A stretch of DNA of 64,000 bases from Aedes albopictus (taxonomy: Eukaryota > Arthropoda > Insecta > Diptera > Culicidae): assembly GCF_035046485.1 (NCBI RefSeq), contig NC_085138.1, positions 360,347,238-360,411,237 on the forward strand, written 5' to 3'. Shown here in pieces: positions 53,691 through 63,859 of the stretch. Below the pieces are notes generated by a model. It was not told the DNA's origin, made no database searches, and saw only the letters and a program-made list of their open reading frames with translations. Position numbers and translations under genes: made by a program. The first letter of the stretch is position 1; each line of letters opens with the position of its first letter.

Positions 53691-54720
53691 TTTAATGATT
53701 ACAGAATGTCACACGTCCTCGCCGCGCCAATCTCCATCAGCCAGCAGCGTCGGGTGATGGATTAACTCCGTGCGCCGCCGGTCGGTCGTTGCCATTCTTT
53801 TGGGCAATCGCCGTTAATTGATCCCATCGATCGTAAGATGTGACCCACATTTGCGCGCGGGCAAACAATTTTGCTTGCCAGCCGATTACCTACCACGAAG
53901 TGAGAACCGCGACGCTCGGTTCGGCACGATGCGAGTGACTTCAACGCCCCATCACTTGGTTTGCTCCAGGCAAGCGACGAACCCTGCTTCATTTTGTTAA
54001 GACTAATTGATTTCGTTTGGATTACCGGGCCAGCAGCACCTCTGGGCGGGAGGTGTCGCAGTTGCTCAATGCCCCTCTGCTGGTTTGGTTTGCCTAGTTT
54101 TGCTTCAGGGGAGAGTACATTTCCACATGGTTTGGATTTTGGGTTCGGTGTTCGATATTGAGCAGTGTTTGCCGGTACGCCGATGTACAGTGGTTTTGAA
54201 TGAAAATGGACATCGTGAGCTGTACAAACTTACAAAATGTTGTTTCTTCTTTCGGAAAGGAAGTAAAGCCATGTAGTAAGTTCAAATCTGATAGTTAAAA
54301 TAAAGAGTGCCCATATATCAAAAGCGGTAAACACGTGGTCAAGCGGCAAGACCATGCTGAGGATGTCCAAGTTCAAGTCAGGACATTCTTATACCAAGTC
54401 CGCTTTTAAGTTCCCCGCATTTTGAACCACTGTGAATTGTGCGTTGTTATTTGGTTTGTTTGCCGGCTGAGTTGCGGTTTGCCGCCGCCGCCGTACGCCG
54501 GTAGGCTCAATCCATCCATCGAAAGTGTGTCAAATGGCAACTTCATTTCGCTAGGCAATTTCTTCAGAAGTTGGTTTGGTTGGTTGTTGCGCCGGTGGTT
54601 GGCGCGGCAGCGGAGCGATTGCCAATATGCACTACTATACTATAAGCAGTTGGAACGTACAATATCCAGTAGTGGTGGCCGGTAAGTATCGGATATGATG
54701 TGTTTATCGGATACTTTCCT
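53691..54720. other. GC-richer low-repeat island, no gene assigned
   Basis: Contains GCCGCCGCCGTACGCCGG (54481-54498) and other CG-rich words and lacks the repeat families, apart from a tRNA-like patch at 54318-54400. Frames at 53961-54276 and 54422-54685 have no recognised domain. It is a candidate for single-copy regulatory or untranslated host DNA. Confidence 0.38.
54318..54400 (+). repeat. decayed tRNA-like SINE head
   Basis: GTGGTCAAGCGGCAAGACC (A-box region) and AAGTTCAAGTC (B box) are spaced as in tRNA-derived SINEs. It lacks a cloverleaf 3' half. Confidence 0.5.
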
Positions 54721-55220
54721 TCGCAATCCGTCCACGATTATGGGTGGGAGCCTGAGGGGGCTCGTGGGGCTTTTCCAATTCCAAGTAGATCACACCCGGC
54801 TTGAGCGTGTGAATTAGTGGACTGAAAAATTTGGATCGCTACTGCTATTGCTGGGCGCTGGCGTAGTTTCCGATTGCGCAGGGCTGTTGCCGATAGGAGT
54901 TTGTTTTGAAAGTGTTGCCCATAGCACACGCCATTGCTTCTATCTAGACCGTGAAGAAGGGACTCACGTGAAAGCAGAAATTGGCAATTTGATGGAAGTG
55001 GGTGTCTAGTGGAAATATTGGTGGATCGACAGATGGAGTCTTCCGAAATTCTGACCAAAATTTCAATCTTGAAGGTCGCAGTAAATCTTATTGAAAAGCG
55101 TATTTCAAAAACAATTCAATTTGGAACGTCAAACAACTAATATTTGTATTCAACAAAGTGATTTCACGAGTTATTGATTGAGGACCTCTGACAGTATTTG
55201 TTGTTTCGTTGGATATTCAT
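54721..55220. other. no gene seen
   Basis: Mixed composition with no element ends recognised. Confidence 0.38.
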
Positions 55221-55314
55221 GACACATTCTATCGTGACGTTACAACGTTTTGACGCCTTTTTGATTAGATTTTCCTCTATAACTTCTGAATTCGACCGTA
55301 AACCCTCAATTATT
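55221..55314 (+). repeat. left arm of a long-distance inverted repeat
   Basis: Reverse-complement match to 60101-60194 over about 94 bp, including GACACATTCTATCGT and CTCTATAACTT...ATTCGACCGTAA. About 80 percent or more of the positions agree by eye. Confidence 0.82.
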
Positions 55315-55382
55315 ATTGCATATTCGAATTCCTCGTAAAATTTCCAATAAATATGATCTATTGAACAGATAGTTTTCATCAG

Positions 55383-55471
55383 AAAAGTATGTTAAAAATG
55401 GGAATAAGTGGCGTGACGTTACAACGTTGTAACGTCACGCTACAAATTCCCATTTTCAACATACTTTTCCA
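55383..55471. repeat. palindrome with perfect 30-bp core
   Basis: AAAAGTATGTTAAAAATGGG and its complement flank a perfect palindromic core at 55412-55441 in which TGACGTTACAAC meets GTTGTAACGTCA. The motif GTTACAACGTT also occurs in both arms at 55221 and 60101. Confidence 0.9.
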
Positions 55472-55965
55472 ATGCAAACTAACTGTTCAACAGATCAAAC
55501 TTTTTGGCAATTTTACAAAGAATCCGAATAGAGTAAGGTGGGGCAATAGTTCGACGCTAGTTGAAAATTCATTTTTTTTTTCATGAAATCGAAGCAGATA
55601 TAAATAAATGAATACCGAGTGGTGATTCTACCATCCATGGGCTAAAATTTTGCTGAACAAAGTTACGCCACCACCAGTGCAGCTGTAATGCTAGCGGCCG
55701 AAGGCTTACCAGCGGACATTTTTCACCTGCGCGAGGTTTTCCTGAGCGTTCACGAATAGCTCGGCATCCCACGGGACGACGCCATGGCAGACCTGCAGTC
55801 TCATCGAGCGTTCCTTTCTAGTGAACGTATTCAACGTCTTCAAAACGTAAGGGACGCGGCTCATAAATTTTCTCAACCACTAAATTTTCAACGCCGCTGA
55901 CAGACTTCGATGAAGTAGCTGCAATTGACGACGAAAATATTTCTAAGCAGAATAGTATTGTAAAT

Positions 55966-56601
55966 ATGACTAATCTTCCAAATACTTCTCCGTCTTCACA
56001 ACAGAATGCGACTGAAATTCTGATCTATTGTCAAAATTTCAATCGTATGAAAAGCCCAGCCAAAATGAAGGAAATTTATAAAAAAATTTTAAGCTCTTCC
56101 TTTTCGGCTATTCTAGAAACTGAAACTAGCTGGGATGAAAGCGTACGAAGTGAAGAAGTTTTTGGAAGTGCATTTAACGTTTTCAGAGAAGACAGAAATT
56201 TTCTGGAGTCCCAAAAGAAGTCTGGTGGAGGAGTATTAATTGCAATTCGAATAATTTCAATTCAGAAATTATTTCAGCACCTAAATGCAAAGACTTTGAG
56301 CATGTTTGGGTGAAATCTTGCATTTCTGGCGAAACTCACGTGTTTGCCTCCGTATACTTTCCCCCAGATCACGCTCATAAAACTACTTACGATATTTATT
56401 TTCAATCAGCTGAACAAATTTTATCGCAATTTCCTCCCGAGGTTAAAGTTCACATCTATGGTGACTTCAACCAACGCCAAGCAGACTTCATTCAGGACTC
56501 TGAAAATGAATCTATCTTACTTCCAGTCGTTGGAGACAATGAAACACTGAAGTTTATTTTTGACAAAACTGCTAATTTAGGCCTCAATCAAATAAATCAT
56601 G
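55966..56601 (+). pseudogene. LINE endonuclease domain, N-terminal part, frameshifted
   Basis: The first frame (to 56313) carries EILIYCQNFNRMKSPAKMKE, AILETETSW with the catalytic glutamate, FNVFREDRNF and SGGGVLIAI. Near 56250 the conserved continuation moves to the frame at 56310-56609, which has CISGETHVFASVYFPPDHAH and VHIYGDFNQRQADF (the GDFN block). That frame is cut at 56601 by the inserted hairpin. The family's SDH-type end lies beyond the insertion in decayed form (AFHIAIEL). Confidence 0.85.
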
Positions 56602-56840
56602 ATGATTAACCTGGGCTTGTTAGGGGAATATCTGTAAATAAAAGAAAATCGGGTTAAGTACGGTTCCTTTGAATTCCACTAAGAATTTGCATCCTTTGAC
56701 AGATACGTATTTCGACCTCAACTGTAAGGTCGTCTTCAGTGTCTTGTACTTGAGTCGAGTCAAGTACAAGACACTGAAGACGACCTTACAGTTGAGGTCG
56801 AAATACGTATCTGTCAAACGATGCAAATTCTTAGTGGAAT
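56602..56840. mobile_element. Penelope-type hairpin insertion, 239 bp, 14-bp TSD
   Basis: TCAAATAAATCATG is directly repeated at 56588-56601 and 56841-56854, and the LINE frame continues in register across the duplication. The insert is an inverted repeat: arms containing AATTTGCATC...TTTGACAGATACGTATTTCG meet at GAGTCGAGTC. Hammerhead-like arrangements occur on the plus strand (56774-56815) and minus strand (56739-56698). A related fragment is at 61815-61926. Confidence 0.88.
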
Positions 56841-58566
56841 TCAAATAAATCATGTCAAAAACCAACAAAATTGTTATTTGGATTTCTTGTTCACTAATAT
56901 TTACGAAGATTTTTGCGTGAGCGAATCATTGAATCCCTTATGGAAAAATGAAGCTTTTCACATAGCAATCGAATTATCAATATTTATTCATGGACACCAA
57001 AATCCCAACGACTTTGAGTACGAAGAAGTCTTTGAATATCAAAAAGCTAACTATGTCAATATAAAGCGTAGACTAGACAATATAAACTGGCAATCAACAC
57101 TACGGAATGAAGGAAATGTCGAAAATGCTGTAAATCTTTTTTACAACATTATTTTCAAAATTATTCATGACGAAGTCCCTAAAAAGAAAAAAAGACGTAA
57201 TGTCAATTTTAAATATCCCGTCTGGTATAATAAACAAATAAAAAATTTGAAAAATCGCAAACAGAAAGCGCAAAAAATTTACAAAAAAAATAATTGCGAT
57301 GAAAATTTGGAAAAATATTTAGACATTGCTAATCAACTAAATTTTGCCATTGACACCGCATTTGAAGAGTACAATGCCAAAACTGAAAATGAAATAAAGT
57401 CTTGCCCTAAGAATTTCTTCAATTACGTAAAAACAAATCTTAAATCTGACAATTTTCCATCTTCTATGAATCTTGATGAACACGTAGGCAGCAATCCAGA
57501 CGAAATATGCAACATATTTGCATCATTTTTCCAAGAAATTTACACCACCTTTTCAGATCATGACCGTGACCGAGACTTTTTTGAATATATCCCCGAGTTT
57601 CCTGTGGATATAACTCACAATGAAGTGACGGTACACGAAATCTTGAACGCACTTAAAAATTTAGATGCTTCTAAAGGTGCTGGACCCGACGGTCTTCCTC
57701 CAGTATTTTTGAAGAATCCAGCTATGGAGCTCACCACGCCACTATTTTGGCTATTTAAAAAATCTCTCGAAACAGGTATCTTCCCCAAATCATGGAAAAG
57801 CTCTTTTTTGGTACCTATTTTCAAATCTGGCAAAAAATCTGACATACGTAATTACCGTGGAATTGCCATTATCTCGTGCATTCCTAAATTATTCGAAGCA
57901 ATAATCAATAAAAATATATTTGCTCAAATTAAGAATAGAATAACGCACATGCAACATGGATTCTATAAAGGGCGCTCAACCGCTACAAATTTATTGGAAT
58001 TCATTAACTTTTCATTGACTGCAATGGATAATGGCAATCACGTAGAAGCTCTTTACACTGACTTTAGCAAGGCATTCGACCGCATTGATATTCCAATGCT
58101 ACTCTTCAAATTGCAAAAAATGGGTATAGAACCCCGACTTCTTAAATGGCTTGAATCGTACCTTACAAACCGCCAACAAATAATAAAAGTCAAAGGAAAA
58201 ACATCACATCCCATTCAAGTCACTTCAGGAGTGCCTCAAGGTCCCCATCTGGGCCCTCTTTTATTTATTCTTTACATTAACGACATTTCCTTCATCCTGA
58301 AGAAAGCAAAAGTGCTTATTTATGCCGACGATATGAAACTATATATGGAAATAAGGAATCAAGAAGACATCAACGTATTTCAGAATGAAATTCGCATATT
58401 CCATACATGGTGTTCGAAAAACCTACTACAATTAAACATCAAAAAGTGTAATTTAATATCATTCAGCAGAAAACGAAACACACCAAACATATCAATTTCC
58501 TTAGGAGATCAGTATGTGGAAAAATGTAGTAGAGTAGAGGGATTTAGGAGTAATCTTAGATTCTAA
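56821..58566 (+). pseudogene. LINE endonuclease end plus reverse transcriptase
   Basis: A 581-residue open frame whose first 7 codons are in the inserted hairpin. Endonuclease end: CYLDFLFTNIY and AFHIAIEL. RT blocks in order: LDASKGAGPDGLPPVFLKN, WKSSFLVPIFKSGKKSDIRN, YRGIAIISCIPKLFEAII, QHGFYKGRSTATNLLEF, ALYTDFSKAFDRIDI (catalytic aspartate), SGVPQGPHLGPLLFILYIND and VLIYADDMKLY (YADD). All RT catalytic residues visible are intact, making this the best preserved enzyme domain in the window. The frame ends in a shift at ISISLGDQYVEKCSRV, where the downstream frame continues. Confidence 0.92.
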
Positions 58567-59164
58567 ACTTAATTTCAATGACCACTACAATACCATTATA
58601 CATAGGGCAAATAACATGCTTGGCTTCATAAAACGCTTTAGCTTTAATTTTGACGACCCCTACACAATAAAAACATTATATGTTGCCTATGTTAGGTCAA
58701 TTCTGGAATATTGTAACATTGTCTGGTCCCCATTTCAAAGTAAGCATATCGATCGAATAGAATCAGTACAAAAGCAATTTCTATTATATGCTCTTCGAAA
58801 ATTAGGTCGGACTACATTTCCTCTTCCATCTTATGAAGCGCGCTGTAGGCTTATCAATATTCAAACACTGAAACAGCGTCGTGAAACTGCAATGATTTTA
58901 TTTGTTAACGACATCGTTTCGCAGCGAATTGATTCAACTGAAATCTTGTCAAAATTAAACTTTTACATACCCTCACGGCAATTGCGAAATCGACACTTGT
59001 TTAAAACTACCCATAGTCGCACAAACTATGCCAAAAATGAACCTTTGAATCAAATCATGAACATTTATAATCAACACTGTGAAACTATTGACTTAACTAT
59101 GTCGCGGCATAATTTAAAGAAATATTTTAACACTATAAGAAATAACATCAGTAGTAGTGCTTAA
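58530..59164 (+). pseudogene. LINE ORF2 C-terminal region
   Basis: After the one-base shift the protein continues as DLGVILDSKLNFNDHYNTII, then IKRFSFNFDDPYTIKTLYVA, RSILEYCNIVWSPFQSKHID, RIESVQKQFLLYALRKLG, and PLPSYEARCRLINIQTLKQR. These are the thumb and post-RT blocks of Jockey/CR1-type ORF2. The longest open stretch starts at 58616 and ends at the natural stop at 59162-59164. A 3' UTR and simple tail follow. Confidence 0.88.
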
Positions 59165-59344
59165 AATATTTAAAAAGCACAAATTATATACACATCCACC
59201 AGCATACACTATTTATATATTTTCTTATATGTATTTTATTAACAATATGTACTATAGCTTTAAGAAATGAAACAAAAACTGTATGTTTATGTACTAGTCT
59301 ACGTTGTTTGACGAAACTGAATAAATAAATAAATAAATAAAATG

Positions 59345-60100
59345 TCTTTTCAATTTTGAGTTACAACACTTTTTGTATGTGTGTGTCTAATTCGAACTCT
59401 TGCCCCACCACTGGGGCAAAAGTTCGAATCTAATGTTTGTGGTATTTCGCTAACCATAGTACAATATTTCGACACTTTGGTAATTGGAATACCTTAAACC
59501 AATTAATATTTAATATTGGAACTGAAATACGCTTTAAAGTTCGATCTGGATTTTACTCAAACCAGGGTTAAATTTAATACACCAAAAATTAGTAGTTTTT
59601 CGCCAAATTCAGATAAAACAACATTTTTTTTTCAACTTTGATCGATTTTTCTCACTGATTCCATCATTTTAAGAGATAATATGTACATTTTGCAGAATTT
59701 TAGGGTTTTACATAAAGTTGCCACATGACTCGAACTTTTGCCCCACTATGTGTAAAATATGATTTCCAAATCTTTTTTGCAAAAAGTTATACATGCTAAA
59801 GCATCTTCAAAATATACCTAGTTACACCCCAAAATAAAATATCGAATTCAATTTCATTACAATTCCATTCCATGCGTTGGAAAGACCATCGCATATTACA
59901 ATTTTTTGATCAAAAAACAAAATTTTGTCAAAACTTTTCGAAATATTGATCAATTTTCATAATTTTTGAGGTGAAAGACTCTTTTTCGACAAGGCTTTCA
60001 ACAACCTTGACACCCGAAAGATATAATTTTAATTAAGCTCAAAAACTTCAAAATAAACTCTTGCCCCACTCGCACTTTTGCCCCACATTACTCCACGCAA
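59345..60100. repeat. diverged repeat with GCCCCAC motifs
   Basis: TTGCCCCAC with TTCGAACT or its complement recurs at 59400, 59413-59430, 59740 and 60062-60085. A matching inverted GGTGGGGCAA lies at 55537, on the other side of the LINE. It appears to be the right half of an element that the LINE split. Confidence 0.6.
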
Positions 60101-60194
60101 TAATTTTTGAGGGCTTACGGTCGAATTACAAGTTATAGAGAAAAATCTGACCGAAAAGGTGTCATAACGTTGTAACGTTACGATAGAATGTGTC
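60101..60194 (-). repeat. right arm of the long-distance inverted repeat
   Basis: Partner of 55221-55314. It ends CGTTACGATAGAATGTGTC. Confidence 0.82.
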
Positions 60195-60600
60195 TTATAC
60201 ACGTTTGTAGAATATCTACTGAATAACGTAGACAAACCTTTGCGTCTTCCTCTAGATACTCGGTCACACGATGATTTAAATGATTACCTGCAATGAAAAT
60301 CAAGAAAATAAAAAAGGATTAGAACATTGACTACACAAAATTTAAAGTAACGAATCAGATATTCATTGGTTGGTTTTGCTCTTTTTCCTTCACACAGCCA
60401 CACAGTCTGTTAAATCGATCAGAAGACTGGTTAATGTAGAGAAGGGGAGAGAAATGGCTATGTAACTGCGTATTCACGGCCCAAGTAACACGCTTGTCAC
60501 AAAAGAGTCACGGCAGCGCGCACAGGTTATGTTTCGCAGTAGTCACTGTGACTTACTCCTAACAAAAACACTATCTGCTATAGATATGGAATCGCTTCAT
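60195..60600. other. no gene seen
   Basis: Mixed sequence without recognised element ends. Confidence 0.38.
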
Positions 60601-60639
60601 CTAGTATTGCAACATCCTAATTAACTCCAGCGCCCTGAA

Positions 60640-61215
60640 AAGTTCGGTATCACCTGGAAATTGCATCATCCAAGACATTAGCAATTTTTGGTGCGCAATT
60701 CCAATCCTACGTGGCGCTAGTTATAGAAAATACATAGTGAATTTTCAAATGTTTGATCTCATGATCCAGTCCACCTGTAAAGTTCGTGTCTTCAGCAAAG
60801 TTGCTCAGTGGACTCATACGGCTCTCAAATGGTGGAACCTCTGGTACGAAATTCCAACGCAACGTGGCGCTAGTGTGCATTTAAAATAAAACATTCTCAC
60901 ATGTTTCATCTTATGATCCAGGCCACCTAAAAAGTTCGTGTCTTCAGCCAAGTTGTTCAGAAGTTTTATGACTCTCAAATAGTGAAATGTTCGGTGCTCA
61001 ATTTTAACGCCATATGGTATCTTTATGAATATCTCTTGTTCCAGGTCACGCGTAAAGTTCATTTCTCCAGCAAAGCTGTTCAGGAGTCTCATGGCTCTCA
61101 AATGATGGAATGTTTGATAAGCAATTCTACATATTTTATTTTTTGCTTATCCTGTGATCCAGACCACTAAGTATGTTCATGACTTCGGAATTTTCCAGAA
61201 GTCTCATGGCTTCTA
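60640..61215 (+). repeat. diverged tandem repeats of ~115-150 bp
   Basis: Four copies are marked by TGATCCAGGCCACCTAAAAAG and GTTCGTGTCTTCAGCAAAGTTG, near 60761, 60912, 61039 and 61153, each followed by TCTCAAATGGTGGAA-like words. (Copies differ from these spellings by a few bases.). Confidence 0.82.
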
Positions 61216-61814
61216 TGAAAATTCCATTGGTATAAAAATGGGGATTTTTTCGGTAGTTTCATTGAAATTTCTTAAGCATTTCAAAAAGAACTAATTTATT
61301 TTGGAATTTCTGTGTACTGTACAAGCAAGTTAATTAAAATTCACAGAAAAAATTGAATTTTCAACGACAAGTTCTTTGATAATATTTTCAGTTATTATAC
61401 TGTAAAATCACACAGAATATGTTTTGGGAATTTCTTTTGCAACGTCCTCTATCATTTCTTCGATAATTTTATTGACATTTCTTCTGTGATACCTTTATAT
61501 TTCATTGCATTTAGCAAAGGGAATTCGTCGACAATTTCTTAGAAAAGTTGTTTGGAAATTTCTTCGAAAATATGTTTGTAATTTTCCATAATAGTTGCAT
61601 AATAGTATACAGCAAGTTTTTCAGGAATTCCCACGGCAACTTCTTTATCAACTCCTACCTATTTTTAGTAATTATTCGTTAATTCCTTTCATTTTCTTCG
61701 ATAATTGCATAGGCAGCTAGTAATGCTGTTTGCCATCTGTTTGGAAATTTCTAAGACAATTATGTCAGCAATTCTTTCTCAATATTCTTTATAATTTCCT
61801 TTGGCAGCTCGGTT
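61216..61814 (-). repeat. low-grade degenerate repeat similar to family A
   Basis: Repeated GGAAATTTCTTCG and AATTCTTTC words without a fixed period. Confidence 0.5.
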
Positions 61815-61926
61815 AATCCTTCGGATATTAAGTAAAAGAAAATCAGTTTAAGTTTGTTCCTTTTAATTCTATTATGTATTTGAAACCTTTGAAATCCTTT
61901 GACAGTTGCGTATTTCTATTTCAACT
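61815..61926 (-). mobile_element. Penelope-type hairpin fragment, one arm
   Basis: AAAAGAAAATC, GTTCCTTTTAATTC, ATCCTTTGACAG and GTATTTCTATTTCAACTG follow the order of 56640-56722. It is truncated before the CTGAAGA part by the start of the foldback element. Confidence 0.75.
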
Positions 61927-61941
61927 GGAAGGGTCTCAGAT

Positions 61942-62225
61942 ATGGGCCCATATAGCCGAGGCGGAAAACGCACGGGTATTCAGCATGACAATGCTGAGGG
62001 TGACGGGTTCGATTCCCGGTCGGTTCAGGATCTTTTCGTAAAGGAAATTTCCTTGACTTCCTTGGGCATAGAAAATCTTCGTGCCTGCCACACGATATAC
62101 GCATGAAAAATGGTCATTGACAGAGGAAGCTCTCAGTTAATAACTGTGGAAGTGCTCATAGAACACTAAGCTGAGAAGCAGGCTTTGTCCCAATGAGGAC
62201 GTTACGCCAAGAAGAGAGAGAGAGA
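61942..62225 (+). mobile_element. full-length Feilai-like SINE, 284 bp, 10-bp TSD
   Basis: GGTCTCAGAT is repeated at 61932-61941 and 62226-62235. The head holds TAGCCGAGGCGGAAAACGC (A box) and GGGTTCGATTCCCGG (B box). The body has CACACGATATACGC, AACTGTGGAAGTGCTC and GGACGTTACGCCAAG, and the tail is AGAGAGAGAGAG. It is the reference copy for fragments elsewhere in the window. Confidence 0.93.
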
Positions 62226-62402
62226 GGTCTCAGATTTTCATGAAACTTTTTCAACAGGCAGGGCTCATGGATATATAAACAAAAACAAATGAGAAAAATT
62301 CAGGGTCGCCTATTTTCCCGGAAAACTCAGGTGGACTTTTTTGTTTTCCCCTGACACTACTTACTTTGAAAAATCATAACTCAAGAACGAAGCATCGTAG
62401 AA

Positions 62403-62618
62403 CCTAAGTGGGCTTCGTGGCGGTTAGCAGCGTCAGTCGTCTAGGAGTTTCGTATGCTTCGGAGTGTGGGTTGGGTTCCCGCTCCAGTCGTTGAAAACTT
62501 TTCGTCCAACGAAAAATGCTCTAGTCGACCACTGTGTGTTTCATGTGTTGTTCGTTGTCTCAAGTTAGTGATCGTTCAGTCTGTGCAACCTCTAGTTTAA
62601 GACGGTGTACTGCCTTTT
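62403..62618 (+). mobile_element. second tRNA-like SINE in the foldback
   Basis: GTGGCGGTTAGCAGCGTC is the A-box region and GGGTTGGGTTCCCGCTCC contains a B-box-like GGTTCCC. Foldback sequence stops at CATCGTAGAA (62402) and resumes at AAAGTTTTTTTTT (62619), which defines the insert. Confidence 0.7.
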
Positions 62619-63859
62619 TAAAGTTTTTTTTTAGAAAATGAAAGCCAATTTTCTCAAAAATGAAAAAAAATAACTGGAAAAAGATTTCCTCAAAATTTTT
62701 ACCAGTTAAGAAAATTTGTAAAGAAAAGCCGGTAAAACTATGCCAGAACTCGTGGAAAATTTTCAAAAAAAAAAAAAAACTTTTGAGAAGGTTATTTTAT
62801 AAGCTTTAATTGCTGAAATTTTTGGAATGCACTTTTTTCTCGTTTTTGAGTTATGACTAATTTGTTGAAAAATGTCCCAATGTGCCATATAAACTTTTTC
62901 TTTGAAAAATCGTAGCTCAAGAAGGAAGCATCGTAGAAACAAAGTTTTTTTTTTCAGAAAATGGAAGCAAATTTTCTCAAAAGTGGAAAAAGTTTTCTAC
63001 CGTTGGGAAAAGTGATAAAGAAAAGCCGAAAAAACTATGCCCAAATTCGCGGAAAATTTTAAAACAAATATTTTCGAGAATTTCATTTTATAAGCTTTGA
63101 TCGCTGAAATTTTTGGAATGCACTTTTCTTTTTCATCAGTATTGGCCAATTTTGTGAAAAACGACCATGTAAGCCTATATTTTATGGTCATTTTTCACAA
63201 AATTGGCCATAACTCAGGTACGAAAAACAAGTGCATTCTAAAAATTTCAGCGATCATGCTTTTGTTTTCTAAAAAAACTTTGTTTCTACGATGCTTTCTT
63301 CTTAAATTATGATTTTCTGAAGAAAAAGCTTATGTGGCTCATTTGGACATTTTTCAACAAAATTGGCCAAAACCCAAAAATGAAAATTAGTGCAATAAAG
63401 CGATTAAAGCTTATAAAATAACCTTCTCAAAAATATTTTTTTGAGAATTTTTCACGAGTTCGGGCATAGTTTTCCCGGCTTTTCTTCACAAGTTTTCTCA
63501 ACTGTGAAAATTTTTGTGGAAAACTTTTTCCACTTCATATTTTTTTTGTAGATTTCTAAGAAAATTTACTTAAATTTCAAAAAAAAAAACTTTGTTTCTA
63601 CGATGCTTCGTTCTTGAGTTATAGTTTTTCAAAGTAAGCAGTGTCAGGGGAAAAAATCCACCTGAGTTTTCCGGGATAATAGGCGACCCTGAATTTTTCT
63701 CATTTTTTTTATTCATATATCCATGAGCCCTGCCTGTGGAAAAAGGTTCATGAAAATCTGAGACCCTTCGGCCTAATTTGTACGATAATATTTTCTAGGA
63801 TTTTTTTAATTCTGTGTATAGAACAAGCAATTAGGTAAATTAAAATTCACAGAAAGAAA

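Larger units (their letters stand above)
55850..59341 (+). mobile_element. Jockey/CR1-type LINE, disrupted, with (AAAT)n tail
   Basis: The plus strand encodes an endonuclease, a reverse transcriptase and a C-terminal region, then a 3' UTR and an (AAATA)n-type tail at 59320-59341. There is no RNase H, as in Jockey and CR1 groups. Lesions are a one-base frameshift near 56250 in the endonuclease, a 239-bp Penelope-type insertion at 56602-56840 and a one-base frameshift near 58530. ORF1 is absent or reduced to remnants upstream of 55966. The exact clade is not certain. Confidence 0.88.
61927..63771. mobile_element. foldback element with ~180-bp inverted ends, two SINEs inside
   Basis: The left end (GAAGGGTCTCAGAT, then 62236-62402 after the SINE) and right end (63595-63771) are inverted complements. 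They share TCTCAGATTTTCATGAA, ATTCAGGGTCGCC, TCCGGGAAAAC-type and GAACGAAGCATCGTAG words. The interior holds further inverted AT-rich words (GAAAATTTTCTCAA). Without the two SINEs it is about 1.35 kb. No coding frame is present. A related piece is at 45340. Confidence 0.82.
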
